DNA of 64,000 bases from an uncultured Ectothiorhodospiraceae bacterium. GTDB lineage: Bacteria > Pseudomonadota > Gammaproteobacteria > Nitrococcales > Nitrococcaceae. Numbering within the stretch: the first letter of the stretch is position 1; each line of letters opens with the position of its first letter. Below, in pieces: positions 50,379-59,359 of the stretch. The notes beneath the pieces were generated by a model, which worked only from the letters and a program-made list of their open reading frames with translations, was not told the DNA's origin and made no database searches. The translations under genes were made by a program, and so were the position numbers. Where the stretch lies: the NCBI GenBank assembly GCA_913061005.1, contig CAJXSH010000002.1:114807-178806 (forward strand). The letters are read 5' to 3'.

Positions 50379-50394
50379 TGGGCCGCGGCCGCGG

Positions 50395-50422
50395 CGCGGG
50401 CCGGGCCACTGACCCGGCCGCG
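50395..50422. terminator. Hairpin between convergent MFS and ohr genes
   Basis: CGCGGGCCGGG and CCCGGCCGCG pair around a 7-base loop with one bulged G. There is no T tract, so it may be a bidirectional GC-rich terminator or simply a stable structure. Confidence 0.4.
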
Positions 50423-50434
50423 TCCCGCCCGGGG

Positions 50435-50857
50435 CTAGGCCAGTTCGGTGGTCACCTCGATATTGCCCTGGGTGGCATAGGAGTAGGGGCAGACCACATG
50501 GGCCTTTTCCACGAGGGCCTCGGCATCGGCGCGATCGACGCCCGGCAGCGCGACCTGCAGCTTGACGGCGATGGTAAAGCCGTTGCCATCGTCGCGCTTG
50601 CCCAGTGATACCGTCGCGGTGACCGATGTCTCGGCGGGCACGCTGATGCCGGCCTGGCCGCCGGCAAACTGCATGGCCCCCAGAAAGCAGGCCGAGTAGC
50701 CACAGGCGAAAAGCTGTTCGGGGTTGGTGCCATCGCCCCCCGGGCCGCCCAGCTCTTTGGGCGCGGTGAGCTTGACATCCAGGTTGCCGTCGGCAATCGA
50801 CGCGTGACCATCGCGACCGCCGGTGGCGGTCCCCGTTGTGGTGTACATCACTTCCAT
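50435..50857 (-). CDS. ohr: Organic hydroperoxide resistance protein Ohr
   Basis: 140-residue Ohr, standard length, with the two catalytic cysteines in LFACGYSACFLGAM and VEKAHVVCPYSYATQGNIEVTTEL. The N terminus MYTTTGTATGGRDGHA is canonical; a second ATG three codons in is possible. It reduces organic and lipid hydroperoxides using lipoylated proteins. A 16-base palindrome sits 33 bases upstream of its start. Confidence 0.95.
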   Translation of the reverse strand: MEVMYTTTGTATGGRDGHASIADGNLDVKLTAPKELGGPGGDGTNPEQLFACGYSACFLGAMQFAGGQAGISVPAETSVTATVSLGKRDDGNGFTIAVKLQVALPGVDRADAEALVEKAHVVCPYSYATQGNIEVTTELA

Positions 50858-50889
50858 GACAGACCTCGGTGTTGATGAGTGAGCATCTC

Positions 50890-50905
50890 ACCATACAGGT
50901 ATGGT
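50890..50905. promoter_or_regulatory. Palindromic operator candidate between ohr and the metC-like gene
   Basis: ACCATAC-AG-GTATGGT, a perfect 7-2-7 dyad in the 111-base divergent spacer. OhrR would be the textbook regulator for ohr, but the sequence differs from the known OhrR boxes, and no regulator gene is adjacent. Confidence 0.5.
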
Positions 50906-50968
50906 CGGCTGTCATCAGCGCTGCCATGATGACGCCGGCAGGGCAGTCACAAAAAACGGAGAGCGACC

Positions 50969-52165
50969 GTGAAGCGAGGGACCCGCCTGGTTCATGCCGC
51001 AAGGCCGGATTACAGCGACGGCCGCCGACCGGTGAATCCGCCGGTGGTGCGCGCCTCGACGGTGGATTTTGCCTCCATGGCCGAGATGCAGGCGGCCATT
51101 CGCCCGGGGACCGAAAGCGCCCAGTCTTTTACCTACGGGGTCCGGGGCACCCCCACGGCCTTTGCCCTCGAGGGGCTGATCACCGAGCTCGAGGCCGGCC
51201 ACGGCACCAAGCTCTACAGCTCCGGGCTCGAGGCCATTGCCGCGGTGTTCCTGGGGTTTCTCCGCCCCGGTGATCATGTGCTGGTGGTGGATACCGTCTA
51301 CTCGCCGGTGCGGCAGATGCTCAACCGCTTTCTGGGTCAGCGTGGCATCGCCTACGACTTCTACAGCCCCCGCGAGCCGGATCTACCGGCGATGATCCGC
51401 CCCGAGACCCGCATGATCTACACCGAAACCCCCGGCTCGGTGACCATGGAGCTGCAGGACATCGCCGCGGTGGTGCGCACCGCCCGTGCCCATGGCGATA
51501 TCTGGGTGGCCTGCGACAACACCTGGGCCTCGGGCTATTGCTATCGCCCGCTCGAGGACGGAGCCGATCTGTCCATCGTCGCCGGCACCAAGTATCTGGG
51601 GGGGCACTCGGATGTGCTGATGGGCTCGGTGACCGCCACGGCGGCGGCTTACGAGACCCTCCACGAGACCAGTGTCCTGCTGGGCCTGGCGGTATCCGCC
51701 GACGACTGTGCCCTGGTCCTTCGTGGCGCCCGCACCCTGCACATCCGCTACCCGGCCCACGCCCAGCGCGCACGGGCGGTGGCGGCGTGGCTTGAGCAGC
51801 GGCCCGAGGTGGCGGCGGTGCATTACCCGGCACTGCCCTCCAGCCCCGACCATGCCCTGTGGCAACAACGCTTTGACGGGGCCGCCGGGCTTTTCACCCT
51901 CGAGCTCACGGCCGCCGCTTCGACGCGGGTGACGGCCTTCGTGGATGGCCTCAAGCTCTTTGGCCGGGGGGCTTCCTGGGGCGGGTTCGAAAGCCTCGCC
52001 CTGCCCTGTGACGTACGGGCCAACCGCAGCGTCGATGGCTGGGATGATCGCGGGGCACTGGTGCGCCTGAGTATCGGCCTGGAGGAGGCGGATGATCTGA
52101 TCGCCGATCTCGATCAGGCGCTGGATCGGGCCTGCAACGACAAAACCCGTCGCAGCGACGGCTAA
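50969..52165 (+). CDS. metC: Cystathionine beta-lyase-like PLP enzyme (MetC family)
   Basis: 398-residue Cys/Met metabolism PLP enzyme. The N terminus MKRGTRLVHAARPDYSDGRRPVNPPVVRASTVDF and the PLP lysine K208 in AGTKYLGGHSDVLMG identify it. The C-terminal SWGGFESLALPC is the MetC-type substrate loop. It begins at GTG with GGAGAG upstream. It releases homocysteine from cystathionine, though related lyases share the motifs. It lies 10 bases before recC. Confidence 0.87.
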   Translation: MKRGTRLVHAARPDYSDGRRPVNPPVVRASTVDFASMAEMQAAIRPGTESAQSFTYGVRGTPTAFALEGLITELEAGHGTKLYSSGLEAIAAVFLGFLRPGDHVLVVDTVYSPVRQMLNRFLGQRGIAYDFYSPREPDLPAMIRPETRMIYTETPGSVTMELQDIAAVVRTARAHGDIWVACDNTWASGYCYRPLEDGADLSIVAGTKYLGGHSDVLMGSVTATAAAYETLHETSVLLGLAVSADDCALVLRGARTLHIRYPAHAQRARAVAAWLEQRPEVAAVHYPALPSSPDHALWQQRFDGAAGLFTLELTAAASTRVTAFVDGLKLFGRGASWGGFESLALPCDVRANRSVDGWDDRGALVRLSIGLEEADDLIADLDQALDRACNDKTRRSDG

Positions 52166-52175
52166 CCCTGGGCGT

Positions 52176-55100
52176 ATGGACCACAACGCCAACGCGCTGA
52201 CCGATCAACCCGGGTTCCATCCCGGTTTTCTGGTGATCCACGGCAACCGGGCCGAGGATCTGCGCGATCTGGTGGTGCGCTGGATGCAGCGCTACCCGCC
52301 GCCGCCCCTTGGCCGGGATACCGTGATCACCCAGAGCAACGGCATGGCCCAGTGGCTGACCTTCTCGCTGGCCGGCCAGCCGGGATCGGCGGATGATCCG
52401 GGGGCGCTCTTTGGCGGTGGCCTGGGCATCTGTGCCGGGTTGGAGACGGTGCTCCCGGCGCGGTTTAGCTGGTGGGCCTATCGTGCGGTGCTGGGCGCCG
52501 ATGCCGTGCCCGAGGCCTCGCCGGTGGACAAGCCACGCCTTGTCTGGCGGTTGATGCGGGTGCTGCCCCAAACCCTCGACGACCCGGCCTTCGTCCCGCT
52601 TGCCCGGTTTCTGCGCGCCGACGAGGGCATGCGTCGGCGTCTGCAGCTCTGCCAGCGTCTCGCCGATCTCTATGACCAGTACCAGGTCTATCGCGCCGAC
52701 TGGCTGGCCGCCTGGGCCGCCGGCGAGGATGTCTGGATGGATGCGCTGGGCAAGCCAAGGTCCCTCGGCGCCGATCGCTGGCAGGCCGCGCTGTGGCGGG
52801 CGGTGCTCGAGGATCTGCAGCAGGATGCCGACTGGGCCCGGACGCCGATCGGCCACGGCCGGGCCGCCGCCCATGCGGCCTTTCTCGAGGCGGTGCGGGA
52901 CTGGCCGGATGGGTCCCGGCCGGCGGGATTGCCAGCCCGGGTCTTTGTCTTCGGCCTCTCGTCGCTGCCCCGTCAGGCGCTGGAGGTGCTGGGGGCCATC
53001 GCCCGCTGGACCCAGGTCCTTTTGTGTGTCCACAACCCTTGCCAGTATTACTGGGCCGATATCATCGAGGATCGGGCGTTGATCCCCGGGGCGGCCGGCC
53101 GCCACCCGCGACGGCCCGCGGCGAGCCGGCCGGCGGATCCGGCCGATCTCCACCCCCATGGTCATCCGCTGCTGGCGGCCTGGGGTCGGCAGGGGCGGGA
53201 TTTCATCGGCCTGCTCACCAATCAGGACCGGATCCGCTCCCGGGATGCGGATATCGCGGTGCTCGAAGCCATGGGCGAGCCGGCGGATATCTTCCGCGCC
53301 CCGGGCGGCGAGACGCTGCTCGAGCAGCTCCAGGATGACATCCTCTCGCTGCGCACCCTGCCAGAGACCCGCGCGCAATGGCCCGGCGTGGATCCGGCCC
53401 GGGACACCTCGATACGCTTTCACTCAAGCCACAGCCCCCAGCGCGAGGTGGAGGTGCTGCATGACCGGCTGCTCGCGCTGATGGAGTCGGATGACGACCT
53501 CCACCCGGGCAACTGTCTGGTCATGGTCCCCGATATCGAGGCCTATGCACCGCATATCCAGGCGGTCTTTGGCCGCTATGGCCGGGACGACCCGCGCCAC
53601 ATCCCCTTTGACATCGCCGATCAGGGCCCACGGCAGACCGACCCCATCGTCCAGGCCGTCGAACAGCTGCTGCGGTTGAGCGAATCCCGCCTTGGCGTCA
53701 GCCAGGTGCTCGATCTGCTCGAGGTTCCGGCTTTGCGTCGGCGCTTTGGCATCGATGCCGCCGATCTGCCCCGGCTCCATCGCTGGCTCGAGGCGGTCAA
53801 TGTCCGCTGGGGACTGGACAGCGACCATCGTCAGGCCCTGGGCCTGCCGGCCGGCGACCACCCCCGTCACACCTGGGCCCACGGCCTGGAGCGCATGCTG
53901 CTTGGTTATGCCACCGGCGAGACCCGGGCGCCGTGGCAGGACATCGCCCCGTTTGCCGAGACCGGGGGGCTCGAGGCCGCGCTGGTGGGCCAGCTCGAAG
54001 GGCTTGTCCGGTGGCTCGGTGAGATCTGGAGACAACAACAAACCCCCCGCGACGCCGATGCCTGGGTGGCCTTATGGCAGGACTGGCTGGCGGCCTTGTT
54101 CGAGCCCGCGGACAGCGACGAGCAGGCCGCGCTGCTGGATCTTGAATCGGCGCTGCGGGACTGGCGTGACGAGGTTGCCGCCGCGGGCTTTGACGAGCCC
54201 CTGCCGGCGAGTGTGGTGGCGGACTGCTGGACCGGGCAACTCGAGCAGGGGGGAGTATCGCAGCGTTTTCTGGCCGGCTCGGTGGCCTTCGCCACCCTGA
54301 TGCCCATGCGCGCCGTGCCCTTTCGCTTGGTCGCCCTGCTGGGGATGAACGATGGCGACTATCCCCGGGCCCGTCCGGCGGCGGATTTCGATTTGATGGC
54401 CGCCGACTACCGGCCCGGCGATCGCTCGCGCCGCGAGGACGACCGCTATCTGTTTCTCGAGGCCCTGCTCTCGGCCCGGCGCTATTTCTACTGCTCGTGG
54501 GTGGGGCGCAGCGTCAATGACAACACGCCCCGGCCGGCCTCGGTGCTGGTCGGTCAGCTGCGGGATCATCTCGAAGCCGGCTGGCGGCTGGCCGAGGGCG
54601 CCGGCCCGCCGGGCCAGTCACTGCTCGATGCCCTCACCCAGACCCATCCCCTGCAGCCTTTCTCGCGGCAGTACTTCGAGCCCGGCACCGCGACCTCGGG
54701 GGTGGATGGGCTTTATACCTTTGCCGGTGAGTGGCGCGACCCGGCGCAGGCCGACGGCGCCGGCGCCGATTCGGCCTTCGCCCCACAGCCGCTGCCCGAA
54801 CCGGCGCCGGTGGACGGCCTCGAGACCGTGGTTGACCTGGCCATGCTGCAGACCTTTTTGCGCGACCCCACCCGGGATTTTTTTCGCGACCGGCTGGGGG
54901 TGTCGTTCAGTCAGCGGCTGGATGCCGCCGAGGACGAGGAAGCCCTGGCCCTGGACGGGCTGATGCGCTGGCGCGTCGGCCGGCAATTGATCGAGGCCCT
55001 CACCGCAACCCCCGACCCGGCCACCCAGCCGGTGGATCTGCAGCCGGCGCTGGCAGCAATGGCACGGGCCGGGGATATCCCCGGGGAGGGGCCCGGCGCC

Positions 55101-55742
55101 TGGCAGGCCCAGGCGCTCGCCGGTGACGTGGCCGCCATGGCCGAGCGCTATGCGGCGGTCTGCCGGCGTTGGCCAAGGGCGAGTGCGCCCGGCCGGGTCG
55201 AGCTTGATGTCGGCCTGCGGCTGATGGATACCCTGCCGGAGCTGCGGCATCCGGCGGATGACGACCATGCGGCGCTGATCGTTGGTTTTGAGCCCAGCGA
55301 GATGAAAAAAAACGGGCTTCGTTACGATCGGTTGGTGGCGCCGTGGCTCGTGCATCTGCTGGCCAACGCCGTGGTTGGCGAGGTGACCACCCGGGTGATC
55401 GGCCGCGACCAGGATGCGGTGATCGACCCGGTGGCCGGTGACACCGCGCGCCGGTGGCTGGCCCGGGTGGTGGCGCTCTGGCAGGAAGGCCGGTGCCGGC
55501 CCGTGGCGTTGCCCCCTCGCACGGCCCTCGCCCATGCCAAAAGCCCGACCACCACCGCCGCGCAGACCACCTATGAGGGCACCCGGCAGATGCAGGGCGA
55601 GGTCGAGAAAAGCCCCTATGTGGCCCGACTCTACCCCGACTACGCCGCGCTTTTGGCCGACAGCGATTTTGCAGCGCTGGCCGAGGCCATCTATCGACCC
55701 CTGCTCGACGCCGCCCGGGTGGCGGACGAGGCGTCGCCATGA
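52176..55742 (+). CDS. recC: Exodeoxyribonuclease V subunit RecC
   Basis: 1188-residue RecC, close to E. coli length. There is an inactive-helicase N-terminal half (TVITQSNGMAQWLTFSLAGQ; HSSHSPQREVEVLHDRLL; LLGMNDGDYPRARPAADFDLM) and a nuclease-like C-terminal domain that has lost catalytic residues. RecC recognises Chi and holds RecB and RecD. The gene order recC-recB-recD is normal, without the ptrA insertion of enterics. The stop overlaps the recB ATG. Confidence 0.95.
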   Translation: MDHNANALTDQPGFHPGFLVIHGNRAEDLRDLVVRWMQRYPPPPLGRDTVITQSNGMAQWLTFSLAGQPGSADDPGALFGGGLGICAGLETVLPARFSWWAYRAVLGADAVPEASPVDKPRLVWRLMRVLPQTLDDPAFVPLARFLRADEGMRRRLQLCQRLADLYDQYQVYRADWLAAWAAGEDVWMDALGKPRSLGADRWQAALWRAVLEDLQQDADWARTPIGHGRAAAHAAFLEAVRDWPDGSRPAGLPARVFVFGLSSLPRQALEVLGAIARWTQVLLCVHNPCQYYWADIIEDRALIPGAAGRHPRRPAASRPADPADLHPHGHPLLAAWGRQGRDFIGLLTNQDRIRSRDADIAVLEAMGEPADIFRAPGGETLLEQLQDDILSLRTLPETRAQWPGVDPARDTSIRFHSSHSPQREVEVLHDRLLALMESDDDLHPGNCLVMVPDIEAYAPHIQAVFGRYGRDDPRHIPFDIADQGPRQTDPIVQAVEQLLRLSESRLGVSQVLDLLEVPALRRRFGIDAADLPRLHRWLEAVNVRWGLDSDHRQALGLPAGDHPRHTWAHGLERMLLGYATGETRAPWQDIAPFAETGGLEAALVGQLEGLVRWLGEIWRQQQTPRDADAWVALWQDWLAALFEPADSDEQAALLDLESALRDWRDEVAAAGFDEPLPASVVADCWTGQLEQGGVSQRFLAGSVAFATLMPMRAVPFRLVALLGMNDGDYPRARPAADFDLMAADYRPGDRSRREDDRYLFLEALLSARRYFYCSWVGRSVNDNTPRPASVLVGQLRDHLEAGWRLAEGAGPPGQSLLDALTQTHPLQPFSRQYFEPGTATSGVDGLYTFAGEWRDPAQADGAGADSAFAPQPLPEPAPVDGLETVVDLAMLQTFLRDPTRDFFRDRLGVSFSQRLDAAEDEEALALDGLMRWRVGRQLIEALTATPDPATQPVDLQPALAAMARAGDIPGEGPGAWQAQALAGDVAAMAERYAAVCRRWPRASAPGRVELDVGLRLMDTLPELRHPADDDHAALIVGFEPSEMKKNGLRYDRLVAPWLVHLLANAVVGEVTTRVIGRDQDAVIDPVAGDTARRWLARVVALWQEGRCRPVALPPRTALAHAKSPTTTAAQTTYEGTRQMQGEVEKSPYVARLYPDYAALLADSDFAALAEAIYRPLLDAARVADEASP

Positions 55743-58700
55743 GCCAGGCGCTCGACCCGCTTGCCTTCCCGCTCGCTGGCAGCCAGCTGATCGAGGCGAG
55801 CGCCGGGACCGGCAAGACCACCGCCATCACCCGGCTCTACCTGCGACAGGTCCTTGGCCATGGCTGCCATCCATTGCTGCCGCCGCAGATCCTGGTGGTG
55901 ACCTTCACCCACGCCGCCACCGAGGAGCTTCGCGATCGCATCCGCGCCCAGCTCACCGCCGCCGCCGGTTTTTTTGGCGATGACCCGTCCGCGGATGCCC
56001 ATGCCGGCGATTTTCTTCAGCGCCTGCGTGATGCCTTCGACCCGGCGGAATGGCCCGATTGCGCCCGTCGCCTGGCCCGGGCCGCCGAGTGGATGGACGA
56101 GGCGGCCATTTTTACCATCCACGGCTGGGCCCATCGCATGCTGCGCGAGCATGCCTTTGCCAGCGACAGTCTCTTCGAGCAGCACCTGGTCAGTGATCTG
56201 CGCCCCCGTCAGATGCAAGCGGTGCGGGATTACTGGCGTTGCCATCTGGCCTCGCTAGCGCCGGCGGAGGCGGCGGTGGTCATCGACTGGTGTGCCAACC
56301 CCGAGGCGCTTTACCAATCCATCCGGCCGCTGCTTGGCGGCGGCGAGCGACCGGATACGCCCCTGCCGCCGGCCGCCGCGGTGGCCGCCGGCCGTCGCCG
56401 ACGGGCGGCGTGGCTGGAAAGCCTCACCGCCCAACCCTGGGTGGCGTGGATCGCCGAGTTCCGCGAGGCCTTTCGGGCCGCCAACGAGGCCAACCAGATC
56501 GATCGCCAATCGCTGAAACCGGCCAACGTCGAAGGCTGGCTTAAAAAGCTCGAGGCCTGGGCGACCGCGTCCGAGCCCTATCCCCTGGATCTGGGCAAGG
56601 GTTGGGAGCGCCTCACCCTAGAGGGCCTGGCCGGGGCCTGGCGGACCGGCGAGCCGCCCCGAACCCAGCTTATCCTGGCGCTGCCCGAGCTCAAGGCGGC
56701 CCTTGCCCGGCCACCGGATGATGGCCGGCTGGCGTTTTTCGCCCATGCCGGCGACTGGGTGCGGCAGCGATTCGAGGCCGACCGGCAGCGGGCCAACGAG
56801 CTTGGCTTCGATGATCTGCTCGGCGAGCTCGACGCCGGGCTCGCCGGTGAGGGGGGCGAGGCGCTTGCCGCGATGATCCGCGAGCGCTATCCCACGGTGC
56901 TCATCGACGAGTTCCAGGATACCGACCCGCTGCAGTACCGGCTCTTCGACCGGATCTACGATATCGCCGCCAACCGGCCCGAGACCGCCGTGGTGATGAT
57001 CGGCGACCCCAAGCAGTCCATCTACGCCTTTCGGGGCGCCGACATCCACACCTATCTCAAGGCCCGGTCGGCCTGCGGCGAACGGCGCCATACCCTGCGC
57101 ACCAACTACCGGGCGGTCACCGGCATGGTCGAGGCGGTCAACGCGCTGTTCGCCATTGCCGAGGACCGGCCGGATGGGCCCGGTGCCTTTCGCTTTCGGC
57201 GCGGCGATGCCAATCCCCTGCCCTTCGAACCGGCCCTCGCCGCCGGGCGGGACGACGCGCTGATTGCCCCGGCCCCGGGATGCGATGCGGGGCAACCGCC
57301 GGGCAGCGCCCCGGCGCTCACCCTCTGGACCCTGCCCGAGCCCGATGACGGCAAAGCGCCCGCCAAGGGCCGCGATCGCGATGCCATGGCCGCCGCCTGT
57401 GCCAGTCACATCGTCCGGCTGCTCAACGCGGCTCAGGCCGGTGAGGCCGGCTTTGGCGACGATACCGGGTGGCAGCGGCCGTTGCGTCCCGAAGACATCG
57501 CCGTGCTGGTGAATAGCCGCAAAGAGGCCGCGCTGATCCGCCAGGCCATGCGCGAGCGGGGGCTTCGCAGTGTCTATCTCTCGGACAAGGACTCGGTCTA
57601 TGCCACGCCCCAGGCCGCCGAGATGGCCCTTTGCCTGCGGGCGGTCGCCGAGCCCGATGATCCGGTGGCGCTGCGGGCGGCGCTCGCCACCCGCAGCCTG
57701 GGCTGGACGGCGGCGGCGCTTGACGCCCTCAACCACGACGAATCGGCCCTCGAGGCGATGATCGAGCATCTGCGGCGGTTGCGCCGGGTCTGGCGGCGAC
57801 AGGGGGTGCTGCCCATGGTCCATGACCTGCTGCATGGCTTTAAGGTGCCGGCGCGGCTGCTGGCGGACCCGCTCGCCGGCGAGCGGGCGCTGACCGATTG
57901 GTTGCATATCGCCGAGCTGTTGCAGCAGGCCGGTCGCGGGCTGGATGGCGAGCATGCCCTTTTGCGCCACCTGCTCGAGGCCATCGAGGCCGCCGATGAT
58001 CAGGCGGCCGGGGATGCCCATCAGATGCGACTCGAGAGCGATGCCCACCTGGTGCGGGTGGTGACGGTGCATAAATCCAAGGGCCTGCAGTATCCGGTGG
58101 TGTTTCTGCCCTTTGCCACCGAAGGGCCCCAGTCGGGAACAGGCGATGCCATTGTCCGTTGGCACGATGACGAAGGGCGGGTGCGCGTGAGCGGTCACAA
58201 CGATGCCGAGGCCCGGCCGGCCGTGGCCGAAGCGGCCCTGGCCGAGGCCGTGCGCAAGCTGTATGTGGCCTTGACCCGGGCGGAATACGCGGCGTTTGTC
58301 GGCATCTGCCCGCGCAAGACCCTGCCCGACAGTGCCCTTGCCAGCCTGCTGGGCGACCGCCCCGGCGATGTTCAGCCCACCACAGGCCACTGGGTGATCG
58401 CGCCCGCCCCCGACGCCGGGGCCGAGCGCTATCAGGGCCCGGCCGAGACGCCGGCCACCCAGCCGGGGCGGCGCTACACCGGCACGCCCCGGGTGGACTG
58501 GTGGATCGCCAGCTACTCCGCCCTGCGCGATCGCCGCGCAGCGGTGACCACCGCCGCCCGCACCGAGACCGTGCTGGCCGACGAGTCCACCCCCCACCGC
58601 TCGGCCGGTGCCGCGACGGCCGCCGAGATCACGATCTGCCACCGTCTGCCCCGCGGCGCGGCCACGGGCAGTTTTCTTCATGACTGCCTGGAATGGGCCA

Positions 58701-59359
58701 CCCGTCAGGGGCTGCGGCGGCTTCGCGACGATGCCTCGCCGCTGGCCCGCCGGGTCGAGCAGGGCGCGCAGCTGCGCGGCTGGCAGGATCATGCATCCGC
58801 GATCAGCGACTGGCTGTGGCGGGTGATCGCCACCCCCTTGCCCCTCAACGATGACGCCGGGGCCATCGCCCTTTGTGAGACCGCCGCCCAGGTGGCGGAG
58901 CTCGAGTTCTATCTGGGCGCCAGCAACGGCGCCATCGAGCGACTCGATACGCAGATCACCGCTGCCACCCTGGGGGGTGCGGCCCGCCCACCGCTTGCCC
59001 CCGGCAAGCTCAACGGCCTGCTCAAGGGCTTTATCGATCTGGTGTTCGTCCATCAGGGCCGGTATTACGTGCTGGATTACAAATCCACCTGGCTGGGCCC
59101 GGACGATCAGGCCTATACGCCGGCCACCATCCAGGCCGAGCTGCTCAGCCGTCGCTATGACCTGCAGTCCACGCTTTATCTACTGGCCCTGCACCGGCTT
59201 TTGCGGGTGCGTCTGCCGGACTACGACCCCGACCACCACCTGGGCGGTGCGATCTCGCTTTTTCTGCGGGGGATCGATGCCCCCGGGGCCGGGGTGCATG
59301 TCGAGCGCCCCGACCCGGCAGTGATCGACAGCCTGGACCGGGAGCTCGGCCATGACTGA
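55739..59359 (+). CDS. recB: Exodeoxyribonuclease V subunit RecB
   Basis: 1206 aa. The SF1A helicase has Walker A IEASAGTGKTTAITRLYLR, motif II VLIDEFQDTDPLQYRLFDRIY, GDPKQSIYAFRGADI and the late motif VVTVHKSKGLQYPVVFLPF. The C-terminal nuclease domain has GFIDLVFVHQGRYYVLDYKSTWLG, with the Asp and Asp-X-Lys residues of the active site. It resects double-strand ends 3' to 5' and loads RecA after Chi. Overlaps recC (4 bases) and recD (8 bases). Confidence 0.97.
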   Translation: MSQALDPLAFPLAGSQLIEASAGTGKTTAITRLYLRQVLGHGCHPLLPPQILVVTFTHAATEELRDRIRAQLTAAAGFFGDDPSADAHAGDFLQRLRDAFDPAEWPDCARRLARAAEWMDEAAIFTIHGWAHRMLREHAFASDSLFEQHLVSDLRPRQMQAVRDYWRCHLASLAPAEAAVVIDWCANPEALYQSIRPLLGGGERPDTPLPPAAAVAAGRRRRAAWLESLTAQPWVAWIAEFREAFRAANEANQIDRQSLKPANVEGWLKKLEAWATASEPYPLDLGKGWERLTLEGLAGAWRTGEPPRTQLILALPELKAALARPPDDGRLAFFAHAGDWVRQRFEADRQRANELGFDDLLGELDAGLAGEGGEALAAMIRERYPTVLIDEFQDTDPLQYRLFDRIYDIAANRPETAVVMIGDPKQSIYAFRGADIHTYLKARSACGERRHTLRTNYRAVTGMVEAVNALFAIAEDRPDGPGAFRFRRGDANPLPFEPALAAGRDDALIAPAPGCDAGQPPGSAPALTLWTLPEPDDGKAPAKGRDRDAMAAACASHIVRLLNAAQAGEAGFGDDTGWQRPLRPEDIAVLVNSRKEAALIRQAMRERGLRSVYLSDKDSVYATPQAAEMALCLRAVAEPDDPVALRAALATRSLGWTAAALDALNHDESALEAMIEHLRRLRRVWRRQGVLPMVHDLLHGFKVPARLLADPLAGERALTDWLHIAELLQQAGRGLDGEHALLRHLLEAIEAADDQAAGDAHQMRLESDAHLVRVVTVHKSKGLQYPVVFLPFATEGPQSGTGDAIVRWHDDEGRVRVSGHNDAEARPAVAEAALAEAVRKLYVALTRAEYAAFVGICPRKTLPDSALASLLGDRPGDVQPTTGHWVIAPAPDAGAERYQGPAETPATQPGRRYTGTPRVDWWIASYSALRDRRAAVTTAARTETVLADESTPHRSAGAATAAEITICHRLPRGAATGSFLHDCLEWATRQGLRRLRDDASPLARRVEQGAQLRGWQDHASAISDWLWRVIATPLPLNDDAGAIALCETAAQVAELEFYLGASNGAIERLDTQITAATLGGAARPPLAPGKLNGLLKGFIDLVFVHQGRYYVLDYKSTWLGPDDQAYTPATIQAELLSRRYDLQSTLYLLALHRLLRVRLPDYDPDHHLGGAISLFLRGIDAPGAGVHVERPDPAVIDSLDRELGHD

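Noticed and set aside
56618..59053. 811-codon antisense frame inside recB
   Set aside because: It mirrors recB codons with repetitive Gly/Arg/Gln composition and has no motif or ribosome site; RecB motifs are complete on the + strand.
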